Positions 52,443-61,081 of a stretch of 64,000 nucleotides of DNA are shown piece after piece (positions within the stretch are counted from its first letter, which is position 1; each line of letters opens with the position of its first letter). This DNA is from Bacillota bacterium (GTDB taxonomy: Bacteria; Bacillota; UBA4882; UBA8346). The notes below the pieces were generated by a model, which made no database searches, had not been told where the DNA came from, and saw only the letters and a list, made by a program, of their open reading frames with translations. The translations under genes were made by a program, and so were the position numbers. The stretch is from assembly GCA_023392595.1 (NCBI GenBank), contig JAEVYU010000059.1, forward strand, positions 26,331 through 90,330, given 5' to 3'.

Positions 52443-52795
52443 CTTTAGGAGTAACCGCTCCCGGGACTGGGGCTGAAAGCGCAATATACCGCACACCGGA
52501 AGAATTGGCCGCTGCGGTTTCGGTGGTAAAAGCCGCCCCAATGAAGAGAATCGGCATTTATGATCTCAAAGGCATCATCGAGTCAAAAGATCCGGAATCT
52601 TGGTTTCGGCAAATCAAGAACGCTCCTCCCCTGAAACCGGAAACCCTCGCCGTGGGTAAGGGGCGTAAAATTCAATATTGGAAAATTGGGCTCTATAAAT
52701 GTTTTGTCAAAATCATCGGCGAAATTCTGGAACAAATAAGGTCTTCCAAAACTTTGATTCGGCAGTTTCTCCGGAAACTAAAAAATGGTTATTGA
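52436..52795 (+). CDS. Continuation of the split barrel protein
   Basis: This encodes 119 residues from a GTG that overlaps the previous stop by 7 bases, with GGCGGGG some 8 bases upstream. It starts VALGVTAPGTGAESAIYRTPEEL and goes on to RIGIYDLKGII, which look like the last two strands of a TIM barrel rather than a stand-alone protein. The rest (KIGLYKCFVKIIGEILEQIRSS) is basic and helical. Shifting the frame once at about 52430-52440 would fuse the two ORFs. Confidence 0.55.
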   Translation: MVALGVTAPGTGAESAIYRTPEELAAAVSVVKAAPMKRIGIYDLKGIIESKDPESWFRQIKNAPPLKPETLAVGKGRKIQYWKIGLYKCFVKIIGEILEQIRSSKTLIRQFLRKLKNGY

Positions 52796-52821
52796 CACCA
52801 TTTATTTCCATATGATATGAT
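52792..52821 (+). promoter_or_regulatory. Promoter of a small transcription unit
   Basis: A perfect TTGACA (52792-52797) and TATGAT (52816-52821) with an 18-base spacer. The unit ends at the terminator near 53046, giving a transcript of about 215 bases. Confidence 0.65.
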
Positions 52822-52855
52822 ATCCAAAGATGTAAGTTATAGGGAGGCACAGATC

Positions 52856-52966
52856 ATGATCGGTTCTTTATTGCTGCAAGCGGGTGGAAGACTTGACCCT
52901 CTTCATAGGAAGGTTTATCACATTTCTAATGACCGGTCTTTTTTGGTGTTGGCGCCGCTCCCATAG
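52856..52966 (+). CDS. Possible 36-residue peptide in its own transcription unit
   Basis: GGGAGG lies 9 bases before the ATG and the ORF runs 36 codons to a TAG. The product is MIGSLLLQAGGRLDP followed by a basic segment and LVLAPLP; no signal peptide or family was recognised. A strong promoter lies upstream and a hairpin terminator downstream, so the RNA is probably made. Whether the peptide or the RNA is the functional part cannot be decided. Confidence 0.45.
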   Translation: MIGSLLLQAGGRLDPLHRKVYHISNDRSFLVLAPLP

Positions 52967-53011
52967 CGCATCCACGATATTTTCCAATCGAGACAGGAAT
53001 TCAGGATATGG

Positions 53012-53046
53012 AAACCTTCCAAGTGTAAAGGAAGGTTTTTTATTTT
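53012..53046 (+). terminator. Terminator of the small transcription unit
   Basis: AAACCTTCC (53012-53020) and GGAAGGTTT (53030-53038), then TTTATTTT. It lies between the small unit and rtcB. Confidence 0.85.
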
Positions 53047-53104
53047 ACTTTCTTTCCGGATAAAGCCTTTCACCATGAATAATTAAAAAAGGATGTTTTA
53101 GATT

Positions 53105-54355
53105 ATGTTTATTCAGTATCATCAAGACAAACAAAAAATACCGATTAAGGTGTGGCTAAGAAAGCAAGAAGAATTGGAGGCGGAGTGCCAGAGACAGGCC
53201 GTAAACTTGGCGAACTTACCCTTTGCATTCAGGCATATCGCTTTAATGCCGGATACCCACGCCGGATATGGAATGCCCATTGGCGGCGTTTTGGCGGCGG
53301 ATAATGTAATCGTCCCCAATGCGGTTGGCGTTGACATTGGTTGCGGTATGGGGTTTATTCATACCAACATTCCCGTGAGCGTTTTGCGGAATGTGAATAC
53401 GCCCAACGGTAAATTGGCGCGGCAGATTATCGGCGCGATTATGCGCGAGGTCCCAACCGGTTTTGCCCATCATAAACAACCCCAGGAATGCGCGGCTCTC
53501 GATCGTTTTGAACCGGAATCCTTCGGACTCCCTTTCCCTCAAGAGTTATTGGGAGAGCTTGATGAAGGATACTATCAAGTAGGTACTTTGGGTGGCGGGA
53601 ACCATTTTATCGAGTTGCAAGAGGATGAAGAAGGACATTTGGCGTTGATGTTACATTCCGGTTCCCGGAACTTCGGTTATAAGATTTGCAATTATTATAA
53701 TCAATTGGCCAAAACATTGAACCGGGAATGGCGGAGCAGGGGAATGGAAGTGTCGCCTGAGTGGGATTTGGCGTACTTGCCTCTTGATACCGATGAGGGG
53801 AAAGCCTACAGCGTTTGGATGAACTTGGCTCTGGAGTTTGCTCAGGAGAACCGGCAATTGATGATGGAACGGATCAAAAATATTGTTTTTAATTGTGTCA
53901 AGAAATATGCCGGGTTTAGCGGGATTAAAATCACTATGGAAGTGAACGCCCATCATAATTATGCGGTTTTGGAAGAACATTTCGGCAAACAGGTTTGGGT
54001 GCACCGTAAAGGGGCAATCCGGGCTGGAGCGGGAGAACTGGGAATCATCCCCGGGGCCATGGGTTCCTATAGCTACATTGTGGAAGGGCTGGGGAATCCG
54101 GATAGCTTTTGTTCTTCTTCCCATGGGGCAGGCCGGAAAATGAGCCGCAAGGAAGCGGAAAGAAAATTCCGTTATCAGGATGTCTTACAAGACTTGGAAA
54201 GAATGGACATTGCTTTAGGGACTCCGAGGAGAAGCAAGATCAGCGATGAATGCCGCTGGGCTTATAAAGATATTGAGCGGGTTATTGAGGACGAAAGGGA
54301 TTTGGTGAGGCCCATCATGAGATTAAAGACAGTGGCGGTGGTGAAAGGGAGTTAA
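53105..54355 (+). CDS. rtcB: RtcB-family RNA ligase
   Basis: This encodes 416 residues. Metal ligands are in MPDTHAGYGMPIGG and GVDIGCGMGF (Cys ligand), and further His ligands in GGGNHFIELQ and LHSGSRNFG. The guanylylation region carries the SSHGAGRKMSRKEA motif near residue 340. RtcB joins 2',3'-cyclic-phosphate or 3'-phosphate ends to 5'-OH RNA ends with GTP and manganese. It works in RNA repair and tRNA maturation. The ribosome site is modest. No archease gene or rtc regulator is next to it. Confidence 0.92.
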   Translation: MFIQYHQDKQKIPIKVWLRKQEELEAECQRQAVNLANLPFAFRHIALMPDTHAGYGMPIGGVLAADNVIVPNAVGVDIGCGMGFIHTNIPVSVLRNVNTPNGKLARQIIGAIMREVPTGFAHHKQPQECAALDRFEPESFGLPFPQELLGELDEGYYQVGTLGGGNHFIELQEDEEGHLALMLHSGSRNFGYKICNYYNQLAKTLNREWRSRGMEVSPEWDLAYLPLDTDEGKAYSVWMNLALEFAQENRQLMMERIKNIVFNCVKKYAGFSGIKITMEVNAHHNYAVLEEHFGKQVWVHRKGAIRAGAGELGIIPGAMGSYSYIVEGLGNPDSFCSSSHGAGRKMSRKEAERKFRYQDVLQDLERMDIALGTPRRSKISDECRWAYKDIERVIEDERDLVRPIMRLKTVAVVKGS

Positions 54356-54719
54356 TAATCAAAGTATCCAGGGTAAAGGAAAAGAGTACATCGGACTATC
54401 TTGAAAATTATTTCTTTGACCGGATCGATTTGTTGGACGAGAGAAAGAATTATTTCCGTTCATAAAAAATTATTTTTGTTATAGAAAAATTATTTTTGGG
54501 AAAAAAATTATTTCTATCGAAGGAAAATATGATAGATCCCGGTCCGTGTTTATTTTCTGATGCCCTTCATATCCCTCTTGATTCAAAATAATAGCCGGAT
54601 TCTTAAACCTGTGAAAGGATTTGGTGAAAACCTCATCGAGTTCCAAGGCTTTTCGCTATTTTACGGGGGGATGGAGGGCTAGGAGGGATGCCAAAAAATA
54701 AGAAGACGATTTTTAGAGT
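54356..54719. repeat. AT-rich stretch with repeated AAAATTATTT units
   Basis: Five copies of a loose A4-5TTATTTYT unit lie between about 54400 and 54520 (near 54402, 54446, 54468, 54486 and 54506). There is no gene. The rest up to 54719 has no recognised feature. Confidence 0.5.
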
Positions 54720-55913
54720 CTAAAGGCTTTTGCCATTTATGGACTTTTCCCAGCCGCCGATTTGTTTTTGAATGCCCAAGGTCATCAGCAAACATATCAA
54801 CCCGAAGGTGATAAAAATCAAATTGAGTCCGAGATAGGTGCCGATGATTCCCGATAAAAGCGGAGCGCTGAATAAGCCGAGGGTCCGGGCGGTCTGCTGC
54901 ATGGCATAGGCTCGTCCGCGAAAATCGGAATCGACTTTGGCGGCAATCAAGGCTGCCGAGGAAGGCGAAATGGCTGCCATAAAAGTTCCAAAGATAAAAT
55001 AGAGCCCTGCAAAAAGCCATAACTGATTGGCAAAACCTAATAAAACACAAATGGACCCGATCCCGAATAATCCTATTAAAATCGTACGGGTATAAGAAAT
55101 TTTTTCGGCAATGCGGCTCCAGATATAGGCGGTCAGAAAGAGCGCCAAACCGGGAAGGGAATAAGTAAAGCCGCTGCTTATTTTGGAAGTATCGGGCGCG
55201 ATTTGGTGGATATATAAGGCTAAAATGGGTATTAAGGCCGACATTACCAGTGCGTTTAAAAATTCCACGCTCATGACGGTCACCATCACCGGCATTTTGA
55301 AAACTTGTTGACAATCCTGCCATATGGAAGTTTTGACGACGATTTGCGGTTTTTCTTTTTCTTCTACTCCGAATGCGACCATCAAAAAAGCTAACAACAC
55401 GAGAGCCCCGGATAGTAACATGGATCCCCGGTAACCGATGAAAGAGGCTAAAAGTCCTCCTAGGGCAGGCCCCAAAATGGTTCCGGCGGACTGAAGCGTA
55501 TAGGCTATGGAGACATACCTGCCGGAGTCCGCTTTGGGAGTGTTTGTAGCGATTAAGGCGATCGAACCCGGGATGAATCCGGTCAGAACACCATTCGTAA
55601 GCCGTAAAAAAAGTAACTGGCTATAATTTTGACAAAAGCTCATTCCGATGTAAACCAGACTCAGGCAAAGTCCGGCCCGCATAACCATGGGTTTTCGTCC
55701 GTATTTGTCGGCCATTTTACCCCAAACCGGCCCCATTATGGAAGAACCGGAAAATTGCAAAGTAAAAAGAAGACCGGACCAAAAGGGTAAATTCTGGGTA
55801 ATTCCCAACTCTTTTAAGAATAGCGGCAGAAAGGGGGCAATTTGTTCCCAACTGAATGCGGCCAGAAAAATGGTAAACGATAAGATGATTAAATTACGGC
55901 GGTAATAATTCAT
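54720..55913 (-). CDS. MFS drug-efflux-like transporter
   Basis: This encodes 397 residues with twelve predicted helices. The loop motif GKMADKYGRKPMVMRAG after helix 2 (motif A of the DHA1 group), then LQSAGTILGPALGGLLASFIG (motif C), identify a proton antiporter of the major facilitator superfamily. The substrate cannot be told from sequence. The single gene has flanking intergenic space and is on the opposite strand to rtcB. Confidence 0.87.
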   Translation of the reverse strand: MNYYRRNLIILSFTIFLAAFSWEQIAPFLPLFLKELGITQNLPFWSGLLFTLQFSGSSIMGPVWGKMADKYGRKPMVMRAGLCLSLVYIGMSFCQNYSQLLFLRLTNGVLTGFIPGSIALIATNTPKADSGRYVSIAYTLQSAGTILGPALGGLLASFIGYRGSMLLSGALVLLAFLMVAFGVEEKEKPQIVVKTSIWQDCQQVFKMPVMVTVMSVEFLNALVMSALIPILALYIHQIAPDTSKISSGFTYSLPGLALFLTAYIWSRIAEKISYTRTILIGLFGIGSICVLLGFANQLWLFAGLYFIFGTFMAAISPSSAALIAAKVDSDFRGRAYAMQQTARTLGLFSAPLLSGIIGTYLGLNLIFITFGLICLLMTLGIQKQIGGWEKSINGKSL

Positions 55914-56101
55914 GATGTTCCCTGACTTATTTTTTAAGAGTATGTATATAATTGGCGGTTCTCATTAAGAATCCTTTTTGAAATGAAAAGGGACCGTTCC
56001 AAAAAATAAATTTATGAACAGGGGATCAGGGGCGGGGGACAAAAAGCAAAAAAAGAAAGGCAGATTTTGGCGCCTTTCAAACCATGATCCGGAATGGCAG
56101 G

Positions 56102-56659
56102 TTATTTCCAGGTCAAAATGCGGGGAGGGGTTCTGGTATAGGATGAAGGAGTAAACTCCGGGTAACCAACAATGAGGGGAGCAACCGCGGTTAAATTTTC
56201 CTCGATTCCCAGCTCCGTTTTGAAGTCCGGATCGTCTAAGAGGGCGAATGAAAATCCAATCCAGCATGTTCCCAATCCCTCGGCGTGAGCCGCTAACATT
56301 AAGTTTTGGGCGGCAAGACAGCAGTCTCCATAAGAAGTCGCTCCTTGGCCGCCATAAATGATGATTAGTGTTCCGGCGTTATAAAAAATGTTAAACTCGG
56401 GATCGGCAAGGATTTTCCGGTAATTATGGGGATCGGGTTTACTTTGTAGAGATGCCAGACAAAGTACTTTCGCCTGGTCGGAGTATTTTTTTAATAATTC
56501 TTGATCTTGGATGATTGCAAACGACCATGGTTGAGAGTTGGAAGCGCTTGGCGCCAAAGTCGCCGCCTCCAGTAGTTTGTTAATCAGTTCTTTCGGTACA
56601 GGCGTATTTTTATATTTGCGGATTGAGCGGCGGGTATAAAGGGCATGTATTAATTCCAT
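56102..56659 (-). CDS. Nitroreductase-family FMN oxidoreductase
   Basis: This encodes 185 residues. RRSIRKYKNTPVPKEL at the start binds FMN phosphate, then APSASNSQPWSFAI, and AAQNLMLAAHAEGLGTCWIGF near residue 125, all standard. The C-terminus VGYPEFTPSSYTRTPP matches the short bacterial nitroreductases. It reduces quinones, nitro compounds or flavins with NAD(P)H. It is a single gene downstream of the MFS transporter on the same strand, with about 190 bases between them. Confidence 0.88.
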   Translation of the reverse strand: MELIHALYTRRSIRKYKNTPVPKELINKLLEAATLAPSASNSQPWSFAIIQDQELLKKYSDQAKVLCLASLQSKPDPHNYRKILADPEFNIFYNAGTLIIIYGGQGATSYGDCCLAAQNLMLAAHAEGLGTCWIGFSFALLDDPDFKTELGIEENLTAVAPLIVGYPEFTPSSYTRTPPRILTWK

Positions 56660-56761
56660 GAGGATGCCTCCGTAAAAGGGTATTTATCCATTATTATTCC
56701 CTGCAAGTTTAGATTATTATCATTAATTAATCGATGGGCTGTGGTATATGAATAAAGACTA

Positions 56762-56795
56762 AAAACTTGGGAGCAATATCATTGCCCCCAAGTGA
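56762..56795 (-). terminator. Terminator of the barrel gene at 56842
   Basis: On the reverse strand ACTTGGGGGCAAT pairs with ATTGCTCCCAAGT, followed by a T-run. Confidence 0.8.
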
Positions 56796-56841
56796 TGAAT
56801 GATCAATATAAGCGTTCTACAGAGTCGGAATGGGGGAATAC

Positions 56842-57498
56842 TTAAAAATAAAGATTCATTCCGACATTGAAGCATAATCCATTTCCATCTACGTAACTCG
56901 GCAAAGTGCCGCTTGCATCTACGCCGGATATGTCGGTAAATTCTGTCGTCCGGTAAATAACCTCTCCTTTAAAGGCGACACTGGAGAATTTTAGTTCCAG
57001 TCCATAGCCTAAATTGAGCCCCACACCACTGAAAGTAGCATCTCCACTTCCATAATAGTTATTAACGGAGCCATATTCGACCTCCAATGAAGTGAGGCAT
57101 AAACCCACCAGGATATATGGCTTAAAATGTTGAGACGGACCGATAAATTTTTTAAAATTCACATCAAAAATACCATAACGGGCATCCATTGGTCCTCCAA
57201 GAGAATCAACTCCATCATGGGAAGAAGCGGTCAAGCCCAACTCCAGCGCGCAACCATGGAATTCCATTCCGAGAGTTAAAGATAGACCGTTTCCCGGATC
57301 CAATGCTGGGATAGAATCAATTTCTGTTTCGTAGCCGTTAGAAAAATAAAAATCTTTCGCATCAGTATTAATCGAATTATAAACTTGCGAAACTCCAAGG
57401 TAAAATTCAGGTCTGGCATAAGCAAAAGAAGCCAATCCTAATAAAAGGACCGTTGCCAATAAACTAGCTGAAAGGCATATATGGATGATGCGTTTCAT
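56842..57498 (-). CDS. Secreted outer-membrane beta-barrel protein, OmpW/OmpX-size
   Basis: This encodes 218 residues from the ATG at 57498 with AAGGAGGA upstream. The signal peptide has a 20-residue hydrophobic core and cleaves near AYA-R. Strands such as GLSLTLGMEFHGCALELGLTAS and HFKPYILVGLCLTSLEVEYG alternate in barrel fashion, and the chain ends in NVGMNLYF, with the terminal Phe. The single gene has a clear terminator. No specific family was recognised beyond small outer-membrane barrels. Confidence 0.7.
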   Translation of the reverse strand: MKRIIHICLSASLLATVLLLGLASFAYARPEFYLGVSQVYNSINTDAKDFYFSNGYETEIDSIPALDPGNGLSLTLGMEFHGCALELGLTASSHDGVDSLGGPMDARYGIFDVNFKKFIGPSQHFKPYILVGLCLTSLEVEYGSVNNYYGSGDATFSGVGLNLGYGLELKFSSVAFKGEVIYRTTEFTDISGVDASGTLPSYVDGNGLCFNVGMNLYF

Positions 57499-57709
57499 GA
57501 TTTTCCTCCTTGATTTAAGCAAAAATAACCATAAATATATTTCGGATAAAAATGCCTTTTTCCTGCTAATAAGTTAACAGTTTCATGAATAAGAAGTTCC
57601 AGGGAAATTCAAGGTTTGCCTGGACAAGAAAAATCTGTCAAAGGATTAACGATAACCACTTCTGTTACCGGGCGCATATCATATACCATTAAAAAGGAGA
57701 TGGTAGATG

Positions 57710-59560
57710 GTGTGCGGTATCACCGGGTGGATTGATTGGGAAGAGGACCTGACCCAAAAAAGAAGAATTCTTGAGCAGATGACGGGGACGCTGGAGGCTA
57801 GGGGGCCGGACGCCTATGGATACTGGGTGGGCTCCCGGGCCGCCATTGGCCACCGGAGATTGGTTGTTGTTGATCCCGAAGGGGGGAAACAACCTATGGT
57901 CCGCCAAGTCGGGGACCGGGTTTATGTGTTGACCTATAACGGTGAACTTTACAACACGGATGAAATTCGGGGGGATTTAATCCAAAAGGGTTATCGGTTT
58001 CGGTCATACTCAGACACCGAGGTGGTCTTGGTCTCGTACTTGGAATGGGGACCCGCCTGTGTGGAAAAGTTTAACGGTATTTTTGCTTTTGGGGTTTGGA
58101 GCGAGTCGGAGCAAAGCCTGTTTTTAGCACGGGATCGGATGGGTGTTAAGCCGCTCTTCTATACGCAGCGAGGGCAGTCGTTTTTATTTGCTTCGGAGCT
58201 TAAGGCTTTACTTGCTCATCCTAAAGTGCCGGCTGAGATTGATGAGGAGGGGCTATCCGAAATATTCGGTCTAGGACCGGCTCACACCCCTGGGAACGGA
58301 GTTTATCGGGGGATTCAAGAACTCAGACCGGGTTGTTTTTTATGCTATGATCCCAAGGGTGTCAGAATTCAGCGGTATTGGGGACTAAAGAGTATGCTTC
58401 ATACCGATGATCTGGAAACAACTACTGCCAAAGTCCGGGAATTGGTTGAGGATTCCATTGAACGTCAGCTCGTTTCCGACGTCCCGGTTTGCACTTATTT
58501 ATCGGGGGGACTTGATTCCAGCATTATTTCGGCTGTGGCGGCCGACAGATATCGTAAGCAGGGAAGAGCCCCTTTAATTACCTATTCGATTGATTATATT
58601 GACAATGAAAAATTTTTTACCGCAAGCGATTTCCAACCCAATTCGGATCAATATTGGTCCAGCCGGATGGCTGAGTTTTTGAGTACCGATCACCGCCGTG
58701 TGCTAGTGGATACCCCCGAACTGGTCGATGCTTTGCATGAAGCGACTTTGGCGCGGGATTTGCCGGGGATGGCCGATGTGGATTCTTCTTTGTATTTATT
58801 TTGCCAAGAGATAAAAAAAGGCGCGACGGTTGCCTTGTCAGGGGAATGCGCCGACGAAGTATTCGGTGGCTACCCTTGGTTTTACCGCCCCGAAACGGTA
58901 AATGCGGATACGTTTCCCTGGTCTTTATCCACTGAATTTCGCAATCAAATATTGGCTCCGGAACTTAAAAATAAAATAAATATTGATGAATATATCCGTT
59001 TTCGATATAAACAGGCTCTGAAGGAGGTACCGAGACTGGCGGAGGACGATGAGCTGGAAGCGAGAAGACGGGAGCTTTTTTATCTCAATATTCATTGGTT
59101 TATGGCGTTGCTATTGGAACGGAAGGACCGGATGAGCATGGCCTCGGGGTTGGAAGTGCGGGTGCCTTTCTGTGATCACCGGCTCGTGGAATACGTTTGG
59201 AATATTCCCTGGGCGATGAAAAGTTGGAATCAAAGGGAGAAAGGCATTTTGCGCCGGGCCATGAGCGGACTGCTGCCAGAAGAAATTATTACCCGTAAAA
59301 AGAGCCCTTATCCTAAAACCCATAACCCATCTTATTTAGAACAAGTCAGTCACAAGTTATTAGCGATTCTAACGGATCCGGATTCCCCAATTTTGAATTT
59401 GGTCGACCGGGAAAAAGTCATTCGAATGATTCAATCAAAAGGTCAAGATTTACAGCGTCCCTGGTTTGGACAGTTAATGACAATGCCGCAATTATTCGCA
59501 TATTTAATTCAAGTCGATACCTGGCTGCGCTCCTATAAAGTTCAGATCGTAACGGGATAA
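57710..59560 (+). CDS. asnB: Asparagine synthetase B (glutamine-hydrolysing)
   Basis: This encodes about 616 residues. The N-terminal glutaminase domain must expose Cys as first residue; the sequence reads ATG GTG TGC GGT, so a start at the GTG (57710) puts Cys at position 2, whereas ATG 57707 would leave Val in front. GGAG is at a workable distance for either. Motifs ARGPDAYGYW, GHRRL and NGELYN follow, then the ATP-pyrophosphatase loop SGGLDSS near residue 265 and SGECADEVFGGY near residue 380. It makes asparagine from aspartate, glutamine and ATP. Plain asnB or a specialised AsnB-like amidotransferase cannot be told apart here. Confidence 0.88.
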   Translation: MCGITGWIDWEEDLTQKRRILEQMTGTLEARGPDAYGYWVGSRAAIGHRRLVVVDPEGGKQPMVRQVGDRVYVLTYNGELYNTDEIRGDLIQKGYRFRSYSDTEVVLVSYLEWGPACVEKFNGIFAFGVWSESEQSLFLARDRMGVKPLFYTQRGQSFLFASELKALLAHPKVPAEIDEEGLSEIFGLGPAHTPGNGVYRGIQELRPGCFLCYDPKGVRIQRYWGLKSMLHTDDLETTTAKVRELVEDSIERQLVSDVPVCTYLSGGLDSSIISAVAADRYRKQGRAPLITYSIDYIDNEKFFTASDFQPNSDQYWSSRMAEFLSTDHRRVLVDTPELVDALHEATLARDLPGMADVDSSLYLFCQEIKKGATVALSGECADEVFGGYPWFYRPETVNADTFPWSLSTEFRNQILAPELKNKINIDEYIRFRYKQALKEVPRLAEDDELEARRRELFYLNIHWFMALLLERKDRMSMASGLEVRVPFCDHRLVEYVWNIPWAMKSWNQREKGILRRAMSGLLPEEIITRKKSPYPKTHNPSYLEQVSHKLLAILTDPDSPILNLVDREKVIRMIQSKGQDLQRPWFGQLMTMPQLFAYLIQVDTWLRSYKVQIVTG

Positions 59561-59591
59561 TTCATTAATTAAAAAGTCAATGACGGATTGG

Positions 59592-59638
59592 CGATATACA
59601 ATATATAGTAATCAAAATTTTACCATATATTGTATATC
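59592..59638. terminator. Long AT-rich inverted repeat between convergent genes
   Basis: GATATACAATATAT (59592-59605) is exactly reverse-complemented at 59625-59638. It lies between the convergent asnB and lipoprotein genes and likely stops both transcripts, although the stem has few GC pairs. Confidence 0.65.
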
Positions 59639-59649
59639 TGCATCTAATT

Positions 59650-60150
59650 TTATTTCTGCTTGGGGCTCCCTGAAGAAGCGGACGGTTTTATGTTTTTCAT
59701 GGCGTCCTTAATACTGCGAACATCTTTAGATACAGCAGTCTTATTTTTGGTTTTCACATCAGCCTGAAGTTTGGTATACATTACGTCAAAGTTGGCGGTA
59801 TTCCGAAGACTTTTTCCTTTGGATCCGGTCGGCTGAAATCTCATCATGTCGCCGCCTAACGAATTGGTCTCGCTGTTGACTTTTGACCAATCGCCTTTAT
59901 GAAGCGAATCTTCAATTTTGGTCAGCCGGTTGGTGATATCCTTTTCGGTCATGCCAGAAACAGCCGGAGTCCGTTTGGTTGGTGCAGGCCTTACCATTTT
60001 ATTCGTTGGCGCCCTTTTGGTTGGGGAAGTCATTTTGGGTCTTGTGGGGGCAGGCCTGGACTTATTGGAACTCGGAAAAAGGGTACAGCCATTGATCATA
60101 ATACTAAAAATCAACAACCAAATTGCCAAAAATATTTTCGAAGTATGCAT
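59650..60150 (-). CDS. Lipoprotein with Pro/Thr/Lys-rich linker
   Basis: This encodes 166 residues. The lipobox is MINGC, with the modified Cys at residue 22. Then comes a linker of about 45 residues rich in Pro, Thr, Lys and Arg (RPAPTRPKMTSPTKRAPTNK), and a helical domain of about 90 residues (ITNRLTKIEDSLHKGDWSKVNSET ... VSKDVRSIKDAMKNI). The linker would let the domain reach across the periplasm or bind peptidoglycan or an acidic polymer. The family was not recognised. Confidence 0.7.
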   Translation of the reverse strand: MHTSKIFLAIWLLIFSIMINGCTLFPSSNKSRPAPTRPKMTSPTKRAPTNKMVRPAPTKRTPAVSGMTEKDITNRLTKIEDSLHKGDWSKVNSETNSLGGDMMRFQPTGSKGKSLRNTANFDVMYTKLQADVKTKNKTAVSKDVRSIKDAMKNIKPSASSGSPKQK

Positions 60151-60488
60151 TTTTTCACCTCCTTAGTCAGTATGTTTGCCAAATGCCGTTTGGTAGTTTG
60201 GACATTTTGGTTACAACACCATGGATCTAAAAATGTTTTATGCAGTCTGTTATTAGATTACCTAAGCAGGCTTTTTTTCAAACCTGTTGGGAGATTATAA
60301 TTGATGGTAATCCTGGAATTAATTTCGTCCTTCAAACCTTATCCAAGGGACTTAACCGGACCATTGAATTGCGCCTTCGTTCCTTTTATATGGTTTTTTT
60401 CCCTGGCAACCGCTGGACACCATAATTTAGTAAAGTACGGGGTGTGTTTATTTAAGTAACCATACATAAAGTTGGGCATTCTAGTTTT
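60151..60488. other. Intergenic, no gene seen
   Basis: This lies between divergent genes. No ribosome site with a plausible ORF and no clear promoter pair was seen. Confidence 0.4.
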
Positions 60489-60941
60489 ATGGCTTATATT
60501 TTGGTTACAGTTGCGCTTTGGGTACTCTTTTTTTGGCTTATAGCTGATGCTGAACGTGGAAAATATTATCCAACCCTATTGTTTAGCGCTTTACTTGCAT
60601 TGGTAGCTGATCTTTGTGGTGTGACTTTTGATCAATGGGCCTACCATGGACCTGTAGTGGGAACTTTAAGTCTTTGGTCGGATCTTGGAATTGCCCCAGC
60701 CGAAAGCGGATTATTTATGCGTTTTTATCCCACTCCATTTAATAAAGTGGCTAAAATATATTATTTTACAATTTGGTCAATGGGCAATGCCTTGGGTGAA
60801 TGGCTTTTTGTTCAGCAAGGCTGGATTGTTTACGATCGCTGGACTCCAATTCGAGCTACTGTTTTTTATTATCTTTATTGGACTGCTGTTTGGGCTCAGG
60901 AATATTGGTATAATGCGACAGGTAGATTGAAGATAGATTAG
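60489..60941 (+). CDS. CBO0543-family integral membrane protein
   Basis: This encodes 150 residues with four predicted membrane helices, rich in Trp and Tyr, including WSMGNALGEWLFVQQGWIVYDRW and VFYYLYWTAVWAQEYW. This aromatic four-helix pattern recurs in the CBO0543 family of clostridial and bacillar membrane proteins, whose function is unknown. The ribosome site is weak. No linked gene gives a hint. Confidence 0.6.
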   Translation: MAYILVTVALWVLFFWLIADAERGKYYPTLLFSALLALVADLCGVTFDQWAYHGPVVGTLSLWSDLGIAPAESGLFMRFYPTPFNKVAKIYYFTIWSMGNALGEWLFVQQGWIVYDRWTPIRATVFYYLYWTAVWAQEYWYNATGRLKID

Positions 60942-61081
60942 TTTTTAAATTAAACATAATTAATTCAGGAAATATGCCGATAATTGAGTAGATTGACGGA
61001 GTCCGGAAAGTTAGTTGATTTTTATCACTCTCAGGATAGTAGCTATAGGGACCATTTCGTTAAGGAGATCTGAAGAGTTTA

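Noticed and set aside
52828..53046. SRP RNA or 6S RNA
   Set aside because: The conserved SRP apical motif is absent and no long 6S-like closing stem was seen.
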